Source: Tritrichomonas musculus
Lineage: Eukaryota; Parabasalia; Tritrichomonadida; Tritrichomonadidae
Direction of reading: 5' to 3'
DNA length: 64,000 nt
Assembly: GCA_039105265.1 (NCBI GenBank)
Contig: JAPFFF010000053.1
Location: 930,001 to 994,000, forward strand
Below are positions 11,101-19,497 of this stretch, in pieces. The notes under the pieces were generated by a model. The model did not search any database and had not been told where the DNA came from. It worked only from the letters and a program-made list of their open reading frames with translations. The position numbers and the translations under genes are program-made. Within the stretch, counting starts at the first letter, position 1. Each line of letters starts with the position of its first letter.

Positions 11101-11335
11101 TAGATCTTAGCTGTTGAATGTTGTTATCAAATTTCGGTTGTTGAATGCTGTCACCAGATCTCTGCGGTTGAATGTTGTCATTAGATCTTGGTTGTTGAAT
11201 GCTGTCACCAGATCTCTGCTGTTGAATGTTGTTATCAAATTTCGGCTGTTGATTGTTGTCATTAGATCTCGGTTGTTGAATACTGTCATTAAATATCGGC
11301 TGATTATGTCTAGCATTGGTCTGTTTTCGTTTCAT
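8138..11335 (-). CDS. Myb-DDE (pogo-like) transposase with giant Gln-rich repeat domain
   Basis: 1065 aa, starting at an ATG (MKRKQTNARH). Residues about 13-485 are around fifty 9-residue repeats such as FGDSIQQQR and SIDSIQQPR. Residues about 590-655 form a Myb/SANT-like DNA-binding domain (WSDCETNLL, INWQVVSDY, SPLSCKNKYQ). A CENPB/Tc5-type helix-turn-helix-like stretch follows (WVFRFMFRHGLVYRR). The DDE_1-type catalytic core has MDET (Asp837), LDVYKSH (Asp946) and QPLDRR (Asp982), a D..D35D triad. The tail is acidic. It would bind the flanking terminal repeats and cut and join the element at TA. The ORF is unbroken and lies wholly between the TIRs. A Myb domain ahead of a pogo core is an uncommon arrangement. 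A domesticated role is possible, but the intact ends argue for a live element. Confidence 0.85.
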   Translation of the reverse strand: MKRKQTNARHNQPIFNDSIQQPRSNDNNQQPKFDNNIQQQRSGDSIQQPRSNDNIQPQRSGDSIQQPKFDNNIQQLRSIDNIQQQRFENDIQQPRSIDSIQQQRFGGSIQQQRFGDSIQQQRFGGSIQQQRFGGSIQQQRFGGSIQQQRFGGSIQQQRFGDSIQQPRSIDSIQPQRFNGSIQQQRFGDSIQQPRSIDNIQPQRFNGSIQQQRFGDSIQQPRSIDSIQQQRFGDSIQQPRSIDNIQQQRFGDSIQQQRFGGSIQQQRFGDSIQQPRSIDSIQQQRFGDNIQQPRSIDNIQQQRFENDIQQPRSIDSIQQQRFGGSIQQQRFGDSIQQPRSIDNIQQQRFNGSIQQQRFGDNIQQPRSIDNIQQQRFGDSIQQPRSIDNIQPQRFNGSIQQQRFGDSIQQQRFENDIQQPRSIDSIQQQRFGDNIQQPRSIDSIQQQRFGDSIQQQRFGDSIQQQRFGDNIQQPRFSDSTQQPRFDSRNPQIITNNKNQKYECFCDEFYKECYKMHQKYHLSYSDLKNKMQQFEKYSFLSNVKTEEFIDRCKIAFTFKHITEPSNNQVNDVYNDFIYKSSLFKYSLQTKARLRTKYERFGQWSDCETNLLIYIIKNGSKNGIIFDQQGRINWQVVSDYTFGRSPLSCKNKYQKLLENKDERLIKIEKQNKKNIKNFNYVPNFYSALTFEQENLVFQNVKELLDKNKLVTSNTISEMARIIYYSPLGLATKALVLQSLNNHQRPFDENGNIIIENFEIKLTDLLDLARNEPQKLIEDYGIKEFKGSLSWVFRFMFRHGLVYRRVHYERRGQIDEKQVDLYLTQIVEAVHQFGEERVLNMDETFITTNNLPYRVIGQKGKESIRVTKDNLNVKEGTTFIGTICMNPNVKIPLSLVAKGKTVRCQKKYENENSEELITHSQNGWVTPTVMITYLRWLAKRMGNQPFALILDVYKSHIESSVKKEAKKLGIKLIFVPACGTGCYQPLDRRIYGVIKEKLVAHQMINGDTSDSSRWNKILNEMKKIWNEINEATILSAWEIPKLNELLTDDEDDSETSDDEWIPKNEPINEE
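9870..11310 (-). repeat. 27-bp coding minisatellite (9-aa Gln-rich repeats)
   Basis: About fifty 27-bp units encode the N-terminal half of the transposase. Several unit types (GDSIQQQR, GGSIQQQR, SIDSIQQPR, NGSIQQQR, ENDIQQPR) are interleaved in blocks, as expected from unequal crossing-over. All units keep the reading frame. Long open frames on the other strand and in other frames here are artefacts of the repeat. Confidence 0.9.
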
Positions 11336-11648
11336 TTAAAAATTAAATGAAAAGCATAGAAAAAGTTTAAATATAATTCTTTTTTTAAAAAATTGAAATA
11401 TATAAATAAATAGTAGATATTTAAAAATTATTTTTATATTTATATAATATATATAATATGTTAAATGTTATATTAAAATTTAACGCAAGAATACAATCTA
11501 AAAAAAATAATATTAGATTATCTTAATAAACTAATTAATAAAAAAATCACCAAGGAAAATGGTCATTATATTCTTGTGATTATGATTCTACCATTGAAAC
11601 CAGAAAATGCTTTATGCTGAATTAATAATCAACAAGTTTTCAATTAAA

Positions 11649-11840
11649 TTAAAATTTACATTTTCCATTATTGTTAAATCCTCGAAAGAATCCATCAAGT
11701 ATCATAAATATATCATTTTTGTTTTTCAAAATCCATTTCTTTTTGAAATATTTAATGGCTAAAACATGATTTTCTATATGAGAAATATCCAATTTCAGAA
11801 ATAGCATATCAAAACAAAATGGCAAGGTTGTTATTAACAT
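11649..11840 (-). CDS. Small unrecognised ORF in the transposon's right flank
   Basis: A 63-aa frame with an ATG (MLITTLPFCF) between the transposase start and the right terminal repeat. Lys/Ile/Phe-rich with no recognised domain. It may be chance in AT-rich DNA or the remains of captured sequence. Confidence 0.15.
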   Translation of the reverse strand: MLITTLPFCFDMLFLKLDISHIENHVLAIKYFKKKWILKNKNDIFMILDGFFRGFNNNGKCKF

Positions 11841-12199
11841 CTTTAATATATAAACATCACATTGAAACTTTGTTTTAATAAAACATATTATTAATAATAA
11901 TCAATTTCAAAAATCTTCTAAAAAAATTACATCAGTAAACAAATCTTCTTTTCAATGAGAAATTAATTTCAAAATTAATTTTTGCAAGAAACTTTTTTTT
12001 TAAATACAAAAACTCTTTTTTATAGATATTTTATACAATTTTAACGTACATATTTTTATTTCTTTTGAAAAAATTTCAATGGAAAAAAAAATTGTCGTTT
12101 ATTTGTTAGCTTTTTATTATTTTTTGAATATATATTGAAAAATTTCTGAATAATGTAAAAAAAAAATAATTGAAAATTTGTGAGAAAAAAATATTAATT

Positions 12200-12241
12200 T
12201 ATTCAATCGGGAAAAGTATCTTAGCATGTAGAAATAATGGG
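12200..12241 (-). repeat. Right terminal inverted repeat of the pogo-type transposon
   Basis: 42 bp, an exact reverse complement of 6794-6835, ending GAAATAATGGG and followed by TA. Confidence 0.85.
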
Positions 12242-13203
12242 TAATATATCATGTATCAAATAATATGTAAAATTACTATATGTTCTTTTCAACTTGAAAT
12301 ATCAAATATCTATACTTTTTTATTAAATTTTGAAAATTGAATGCAATTGAGAGAAATAAATCCTACTTCTCTGAATTTGATTTAAAAAAACTAAAATGGC
12401 GTCTCCCGAGCCATTTCATTTCATTTAAAAATATAATAATACAAATAAAAAATGCAGTAAAATTATAAGTAGTTATCCCCATAGAAACAAAAAAAAATTG
12501 AGATATTTTTAAAATATTAGTTTTTTGATTGTGTTTTAAATATATCTCAGCTAAATTAATATAAAATCTTAATTTTATCATTTATAAAGATTTCTGATAT
12601 AATTAAAAACATTAATAAGCGTCTATCAAACAAAAATAACAATTATTTATTGAATTATTTAGTTTTTTGTTACCCAAAATAGATATGCATTTTTCAGTAT
12701 CTATAATGAGGTTCAAGAAATAAAATATTATTTTTTAATTATTATAAAATAAAGATATATTATATTTATTTTAAATAGTATAAAATATTTAAAATATTAT
12801 GAGATATTTGAAAAATTAAAAAACGGTTATTTTTTGTATATTTAGTTCTCGCACCTTTAGCTATTTGACCTTTGAGTGTTTTTTTGGTTTAGAACCAAAG
12901 ATAAGTTATAAAAATCATATATAATATTATATATAAATTATATTATGTATATTTACATATATTTTTAATTAAATATTCTATAATTACAAAATAATGATGC
13001 TTTTTTAATTGAAAAGAAAACCGTCAAAAGGCTATCAAATGAAAAAATATAAATTTCTAAAAATTTTTCAATAATATTTTAACAACTTCAATATATTATA
13101 ATATATATTGCATATAATTGTCATATTCAATGGGAATTAAGTTTTTATACGTTGAATTTTTAAAAAATGAAACTTTTTAATCTTGAAATTTTAAAATATT
13201 TTA
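12242..13203. other. AT-rich intergenic region
   Basis: No gene seen. About 12345-12375 repeats, in the same orientation, a motif at 6350-6380 (AATAAATCCTA then TCTCWGAATTT). About 12846-12868 (AGTTCTCGCACC) is inverted relative to 5437-5456. Both look like old dispersed repeats. Confidence 0.35.
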
Positions 13204-14932
13204 ACGTGCTTTCTATAGATCCGTAGCGCTTCAATAATTCCGTAGCGGTAGGTCAAATGAAATTGACCATTATATTAAATTGACCTATATTACTTAAAAT
13301 GTATTGTTTTTTTTTTCAATATTGCTATGAGTTTTAATTTGAATACTTTTTTATTGATTTTTGGTGAAAAGTGATGTGATTATATAAAGTCATGTCACTT
13401 TTCAAATGGAATTGCTTGATCAAACTCATTTTACTGAAGATCAGAAATGGATTCTAGATTTAAGAATTCTTGAAAAAATGTCTTACCGCCAGATCCAGGC
13501 TGTTTGGGCAGCAGCTCATATTGAAGAAAAGGATGAGTTATCGCCAGCTGCCCTAAAAACTTGTTTTAGGCGGTCGTCGTTAGCCCTTTCATGGAAAAAA
13601 GGCCAGCAATATCACAACCGTTTATTCATAATTTAACAGAAGACGAAAAGATATTATAACAGAAAAAAATGCAAAATAACAGATTAAACATTAATGGTAA
13701 ATTAGTTACAGATAATCAAAATTTAAGAGAAATTAACGAATCAATTCACGAGAAAGAAGCTTTTAAACATTTAAGTGTTACTGGTCCTGTTGATTATATA
13801 CCATTTTGTTTCAAAATACGAGATTACAAATTCAAAGATTTAAGCATATTTTCTAAATTTCATTTTTATGCATGTCCAATATCAACTCCAGTATTTTTTT
13901 GAAATATTATTACCAATTTTTATTTTGAAATAATGAATAAAATTTATTTATAATATTTTTTTTCTATATCTAAACAAATATTTCTTTCCTTCTTCTAGCG
14001 AACCAGAAGAAATAATGATTTGAGCATTTTTTTTTAAACTTTTAATTTGAATTCTTTTTCCAACACCCTTTGAATAAGTTGATCGTAATATTCAAAATAA
14101 TTATTTTCTTATTTTCAAAATGTTCAGAAATTTCAAACGTCCTTTGAAAAAAGTTGATCGTAAAAAAACTTTTAATTTGATAATTGTATGATTCTTCATC
14201 TTTTTTAATAATATATTGTAAAATATTCTAAAAATAAAAAAAATGATGTGCATTTTAGAAGAAAAATTATTTATCGTTATAATTTTTTAAATTAATGATA
14301 TTTCGAGAAATAATATAGAGGAATTCTTTATAGCACATACAACTTTTTCAGAAGAAAATAATCGTCCATTTTTTCGAGCTTTATTTTACATAGAAAAGAT
14401 TAAAAGTTCCTTGTATTTTTTATTGATTTCTTAATTTATGCCATTTAGAGAATATGTTAAAGGCGAAATAATCGAAAATTTTCAAAAATGAGATTATTAT
14501 TTGATTAATAATTCTTCTTAAAAATGGTTGATTTAGAGAATCAAATGGCTTGTTGGGCTTCCTAAATTGATAAAATTTAGGATTTAATGGTTAAAATCAA
14601 TATTAAATAAGAAAACAAATATTTTTAAATTATTTTAAAGGAATAAAAAAAGCATGAATAGGGGGTCATGCTATTTTGTTTAAAAAATATTAATTTTAAT
14701 TTCTCAAAAAGTTTATCTGGACCATATATGCATACAAAAAGTTCTCTGTGCTGCAGCACTGTGCTAAAAAATTACACCCAATAATATATTATATAATATT
14801 TAATTATTTCCAGAAATGAATGTAAAAATTTATTTTTCGATTGATATTTTCATTTTTTAAATTGGCCTTAAAATCTATTTTGACCTACCGCTTCGGATCA
14901 TTTGAAGCGCTTAGGATTTTTTGAAGGCACGT
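13204..14932 (+). mobile_element. Decayed DNA transposon, 1.7 kb, with HTH transposase remnant
   Basis: Imperfect TIRs of about 60 bp (13204-13262 and 14872-14932) start ACGTGC and contain two direct subrepeats each, CCGTAGCG and AGCGGTAGGTCAA-like. TA flanks both ends. The 5' third encodes a broken helix-turn-helix protein (13406-13902); the rest has no long frame. The superfamily is unresolved; TA targets suggest the Tc1/mariner/pogo group. Confidence 0.65.
13406..13902 (+). pseudogene. Broken transposase N-terminus (helix-turn-helix)
   Basis: Begins at an ATG (MELLDQTHFT) and runs 76 aa (DQKWILDLRILEKMSYRQIQ), a helix-turn-helix-like region typical of transposase N-termini. At about 13595 the better frame shifts to one reading GRPAISQPFIH and LTEDEKIL, followed by one stop near 13655, and then continues as MQNNRLNINGKLVTDNQ to 13902. 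One frameshift and at least one in-frame stop, with no catalytic domain, so non-functional. It sits within the TIRs at 13204-14932, which supports the transposase reading. Confidence 0.55.
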
Positions 14933-14981
14933 TATATAAGAATAAAAAATAATTCTATTTTTATTATTTAACAAGGAACGC

Positions 14982-15008
14982 CACTTTTTGAACGCAGTTC
15001 AAAAAGTG
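14982..15008. repeat. Perfect 12-bp hairpin CACTTTTTGAAC
   Basis: CACTTTTTGAAC, loop GCA, GTTCAAAAAGTG. It shares its core with the hairpin at 843-895 and with the ends of several mobile elements in the window. Confidence 0.6.
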
Positions 15009-15190
15009 TCTAGTACACAGTTTTTTTCTTTTAGAAAAAAGACAATATCTATATAAAAGGCATTCAAATAAACAATACTTTAGTCAAAATTTTATTCTAA
15101 AATTAGCATAGCATAAAAAACTTTATTAATGCTTTCTGTAAAAAAACTAACAAAAGTTTGTAATTAGCAAAAGCGCGAATCAGTTATTAA

Positions 15191-16010
15191 CATCAATGTT
15201 TGTCTGTTGTTAGCATAGATGTTTATCTGTTGTTAGCATAGATGTTTATCTGTTGTTAGCATAGATGTTTTTCTGTTGTCAGCATCGATGTTTGAATGTT
15301 GTTAGCATCGATGTTTTTCTGTTGTTAGCATCGATGTTTTTCTGTTGTTAGCATTGATGTTTGAATGTTGTTAGCATCGATGTTTGTATGTTGTCAGCAT
15401 CGATGTTTGAATGTTGTTAGCATCGATGTTTTTCTGTTGTCAGCATCGATGTTTGAATGTTGTTAGCATCGATGTTTGTATGTTGTTAGCATCGATGTTT
15501 ATCTGTTGTTAGCATCGATGTTTGTATGTTGTTAGCATCAATGTTTATCTGTTGTTAGCATCGATGTTTATCTGTTGTTAGCATCGATGTTTGAATGTTG
15601 TTAGCATCGATGTTTTTCTGTTGTCAGCATCGATGTTTGAATGTTGTTAGCATCGATGTTCTTCTGTTGTTAGCATCGATGTTTGTATGTTGTTAGCATC
15701 GATGTTTATCTGTTGTTAGCATCGATGTTTGTATGTTGTTAGCATCGATGTTTATCTGTTGTTAGCATCGATGTTTGTATGTTGTCAGCATCGATGTTTG
15801 TATGTTGTTAGCATCAATGTTTATCTGTTGTTAGCATCGATGTTTATCTGTTGTTAGTATCGATGTTTGTATGTTGTTAGCATCGATGTTTATCTGTTGT
15901 TAGCATCGATGTTTGTCTGTTGTTAGCATCGATGTTTATCTGTTGTTAGCATCGATGTTTATCTGTTGTTAGCATCGATGTTTATCTGTTGCTAGCATCA
16001 ATGTTTGTCA
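15191..16010. repeat. 23-bp minisatellite, 36 units
   Basis: The unit is CATCGATGTTTNTCTGTTGTTAG-like with a fixed 23-bp period: CATCAATG at 15191 and at 15996 are exactly 35 periods apart. Main variants are GTTTATCTG, GTTTGTATG, GTTTGAATG and GTTTTTCTG. Most units contain the palindrome ATCGAT. The period is not a multiple of three and no frame crosses it, so it is noncoding. Confidence 0.95.
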
Positions 16011-16060
16011 ATATTTAAGATAATATTATCTGGCGGTAGGATTATCTGGTTGTGGAATTT

Positions 16061-16390
16061 TGATCAACTAAAGTATAGTTAGTCTTTTCTGAAGAACCTT
16101 CAAAAAGTGGAAATCATTCAGAAAAAATAATCTAAATAAAATAATTGAAAAAAAAACAAATCTTTTTATATTTTTACATAATTTTTAGACTACATACCGC
16201 CTAGCGGACGTCGAGCGAGGCTGAACGAAGCGAAGCCGAGTCGAGACCCCGCGGCTGGCGGTAAGAATCGGTAAAAATTTTGTAACATAAAAAGATTATT
16301 TTTTTATTATTTTTATTTGATTATTTTTTCTGAATGATTTCCACTTTTTGAAGGTTCTTCAGAAAAGAATAACTATATTTGAGTTGATCC
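16061..16390. mobile_element. 330-bp MITE with 8-bp target duplication and GC-rich core
   Basis: Inverted arms of about 110 bp begin GATCAACT and contain TCTTTTCTGAAGAACC and CCACTTTTTGAAGG in the right copy. TGGAATTT flanks both sides (16053-16060 and 16391-16398), an apparent 8-bp target duplication. The centre (about 16190-16275) is strongly GC-rich and is shared with the element at 33093-33444. Confidence 0.75.
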
Positions 16391-16398
16391 TGGAATTT

Positions 16399-17169
16399 AT
16401 CTGGCTATGAGATTAAACTATTTTATTTCTTTTTGATAAATTAATTAAAAAAAAAAGAAAAAAAAAAAATAAAAATAAAAAAATTAAATTCTATGAGCTT
16501 TATGAAAAAAATAACTGAAATTTTTTTTTTTATTAAAATATCTTAATCAAAAAGAAATAAAATAGTTTACAATTATAATTACAAATGCAAATAATAATAT
16601 ACTTAAATTAATTATTATCCAAAATATTTTAAAACAATATGATGGCTGGATAAGTTCAGGTCTTATTTTTTTGGGGTTTTGTTTTATTATATTAAGATAA
16701 AAGCTTTTTATATTGATTTTTAGAAATCAAACATATAAATACTACATTTTTAGTTAAAAAAATGTATGGAAAAAATAGGATATAACGAACATTAATCAGA
16801 ATTGTTTAAATAAACATCAGAATTCATGAAAATAATTATTAACAAATTTGTGAGAGCTTATAATTTTTTTATTTACTTAAAAATAAAAAAATACTAAAAT
16901 TTTGTTTGATAATTATATTGGTTTTAATATAATTAAATTTCTATATTAAAAATAATGATTTTATATATATCAAAATCATGATAAAATTTTTTTAAAAAAA
17001 ATTCCATAATTATTTCTTAGAAAAATTTATAATTTAGTTTCTCACCTAGTTAAATTATATTCCTGAAGAACTCACTCTTTTGGGAGAAGTTAATTTAATA
17101 CCAATTTCTTTCTCAAGAAAAGTCGACAAAGGTGAATTATAAACAGAATATTCAAACTTTTCGAAAGTG
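16399..17169. other. AT-rich intergenic region
   Basis: No gene or repeat recognised; long A/T runs only. Confidence 0.4.
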
Positions 17170-17660
17170 TCATTGCTTCGTGACGTTGTTCGTATCAAGC
17201 CAAAAAAATGCTCCAATTAATGGCTGCCAAGAGCACCCAGTTCTACTCCAATCCACGATGGTCTTCCAAACTGGAAATGCTAAAATTATATGAAGAAAAA
17301 AATCCAGTTTTTTTCCAAAAAGCGATAATAAAAGAACATATGGAATTATATAAAGTGGATACCTTAATCCATAAATTAAATTACCTTTTCGATTAACTTT
17401 TTCAGAACCAATTAATAACAAATAATATAAAAATGGAAAACTCACCTTAATCTGCTCCAAATTATTAATTATTTGAAAATGTGGCCTGAGTTGAGATATG
17501 ATATCCTTAAATTGCTGATATAATTCATTAAATCTTTGAAAATTATCATCTGATTCTTTTTGTTTTTTTACATATCTCGCATTTAACATTTTATTATCAG
17601 TTATTTCTTGCTTCTGTGCTTCTTTTGTTTATCTTTTTTGGACAATTTGCGACGCATTTA
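17170..17660 (-). pseudogene. Decayed coding remnant, family unknown
   Basis: On the minus strand a Lys-rich start (MRRKLSKKDKQKK at about 17656) runs into a stop. Another frame from 17589 continues as a plausible coiled coil (KQKESDDNFQRFNELYQQFK) to about residue 50, then becomes hydrophobic low-complexity sequence. On the plus strand the adjacent stretch 17050-17190 also reads like protein (EELTLLGEVNLIPISF). Mixed frames with interruptions suggest a decayed gene or transposase. I cannot name it. Confidence 0.25.
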
Positions 17661-18532
17661 AATTTCCTTTCAGTATAATTTTATGATATCATATCACATT
17701 TCATGCTAAAAAGAAATTGATTTATCTTAAAATTCAACGTATAAAAATAAACAAAAATATAAAATTTAATTATTATTATATACATATTAATATAATATTT
17801 ATGTTTGGATAAAATCCTATTGAGAAATATGAGCTTCACCCCTTCTTAAAATGATTTAAAATTTAAAATGGAGATAAAGTTTTTTGAACTCAGTATACTA
17901 AGTATAATATATACTTCAAATACCATTTGATTCAAAATAAAAACAATTGTATTTTTAAGTATTTATGATCATTCCTATTAGTTTTTCATAATATGTGAAA
18001 TAAAAATTTATGGTATCATTGTCCAGATTACCATAGAATAAAGATCGTACAAAGGTATGGAAGCTTCTATCCACTCGACAGATCATTTTTCTTTCAAAAT
18101 ATAATTTTTAAATGATAGTATTAATGATATATATAATATAAAAAAGACATATTTTTCGAGAGGAATTTAAGATAAAAATAAATTATTTTTTTGAAAAAAA
18201 TTGAATCCTAATCTGGTTAACTTAATTCAAAAAACAATTTTTTTTTATTTTTTTAATTATATTATTTTTAAATAGAATCATATAAGTAATTTATATTTCA
18301 TGAGGAAGAACTCGAAATTTATCATTTTTTATATTCATATCATAAGTGATATGAATTATTTTAACCTAAAAGGCGAATTTTTTTTTACCTTAAAGGCGAA
18401 TTTCAAAATTTTGAAAATTATGAGTTTATGCAGGAAATTGTTTTCTAATTTTCTTCATATTGATATTAAAAATTCTATTCACAATTCGTTCAAATCACTT
18501 TTTCCGTTTTTATTGTAGATTATTAAGCATCA
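17661..18532. other. AT-rich intergenic region
   Basis: No gene seen. GATCGTACAAAGGTATGG at 18046 is inverted relative to CCATACCTTTGATCGTAC near 19490, at the edge of the old 8-bp-duplication-type element there, and may mark an element boundary. Confidence 0.3.
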
Positions 18533-18834
18533 TGGATAAGCAAACCAAGCAAAGATTATTCATTTTTAATATTTTTTCCTAAAACTCAAGCAAATTCGCC
18601 GAATTTACTAAATAAAAGCGATTTACAAAATAATTATCGTACAAATTCCAGCACATAGTTGGCAGATGAAAAAACTATCGATAATTCATTTGTTTATAAG
18701 AAAAATAAAACATACCGGAATTAATAAAAGAATTATTTTGTAAAACAATCTTATTTAGTGAGTTTTTTGAATTTGTTTGAGCTTTAGGAAAAGACATTCT
18801 AAAAAAATTATCTTTGCATGGTTTGCTTTTCCAC
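18533..18834. repeat. Imperfect foldback repeat, about 300 bp
   Basis: Arms 18533-18645 and 18728-18834 are inverted copies about 80% alike; shared blocks include AAGCAAACC, GCAAAGAT and TTTACAAAATAAT. A third diverged partial copy follows at about 18855-18930. MITE-like, no coding sequence. Confidence 0.55.
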
Positions 18835-19497
18835 GTTGCGCTGGAATATACCTAAAAATTGTTTTGTAAACTACTCTTATTTAGTTATTTTGTTGAGTTT
18901 ATTTGTGTCTTTGGAAAAAATACAATAAAAAAATAAATTAACCTTTTTGGTCAAAAAATTTTCATCTTTATTGGTCAATAATAAAATTCATATCATCAAT
19001 GATATGAACTATACAAAAAATTGATAACATCATATAAGATCTCCAAATCCACTCGAAAAACATGGCCTTTTTTTTTATTTTATTTTCTAATAAATAAAAA
19101 AATGAAGAACATATAAAAAAACTAAAAACTTTTGTCGACTCGTTCATCTTTAAATTGATTTTTTCTTAAAAAAACATTTTTTTCTCATTATGAATTTTAT
19201 GAGATTTGAATTAAGCACTTTCATGCTATTTTTATATATGTTAATAATATGATAAAACAATATTAGACATGTATTAAACTTTGATGAGGTTTTTTCTGTT
19301 GATCAAAAATTGCAAATTTTTTGATTTCATTTTTTTCTTGTTTTTCAGTAATAAAATTATAATTATATTTTTTTGATTTTATATTTATGCTACAAATATT
19401 ATATACATGACGATGGACTGATTTTTAATAATAAATGATCAATATTCAAGCTTTTTTCGCATAAAATAAAATTGAATTGAAAAAGAGTTTCCATACC
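18835..19497. other. AT-rich intergenic region
   Basis: Only a diverged repeat fragment (about 18855-18930) and short palindromes are seen; no gene. Confidence 0.35.

Larger units (their letters stand above)
6794..12241 (-). mobile_element. Complete pogo-type DNA transposon, 5.4 kb
   Basis: Both ends carry a perfect 42-bp terminal inverted repeat (6794-6835 and 12200-12241) starting CCCATTATTTCTACATGC. TA lies directly outside each end (6792-6793 and 12242-12243), the target duplication of the Tc1/mariner/pogo superfamily. Inside are a 132-bp tandem array near the left end and one long minus-strand transposase gene (8138-11335). Perfect end repeats and an unbroken ORF suggest recent or current mobility. 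It is unusually long for this superfamily, partly because of the repeat expansions. Confidence 0.85.

Noticed and set aside
9782-11110. Long plus-strand frame of 442 aa and minus-strand frame of 411 aa over the transposase repeats
   Set aside because: They are out-of-phase translations of the 27-bp repeat, which is free of stops in several frames. The DDE transposase frame is continuous with real domains.
8138-11335. Polinton/Maverick element
   Set aside because: No polymerase, integrase or capsid-like gene, and the catalytic core is a pogo-type DDE with TA target duplication.
15191-16010. CRISPR array
   Set aside because: The repeat is a continuous 23-bp tandem with no unique spacers, and the genome is eukaryotic.
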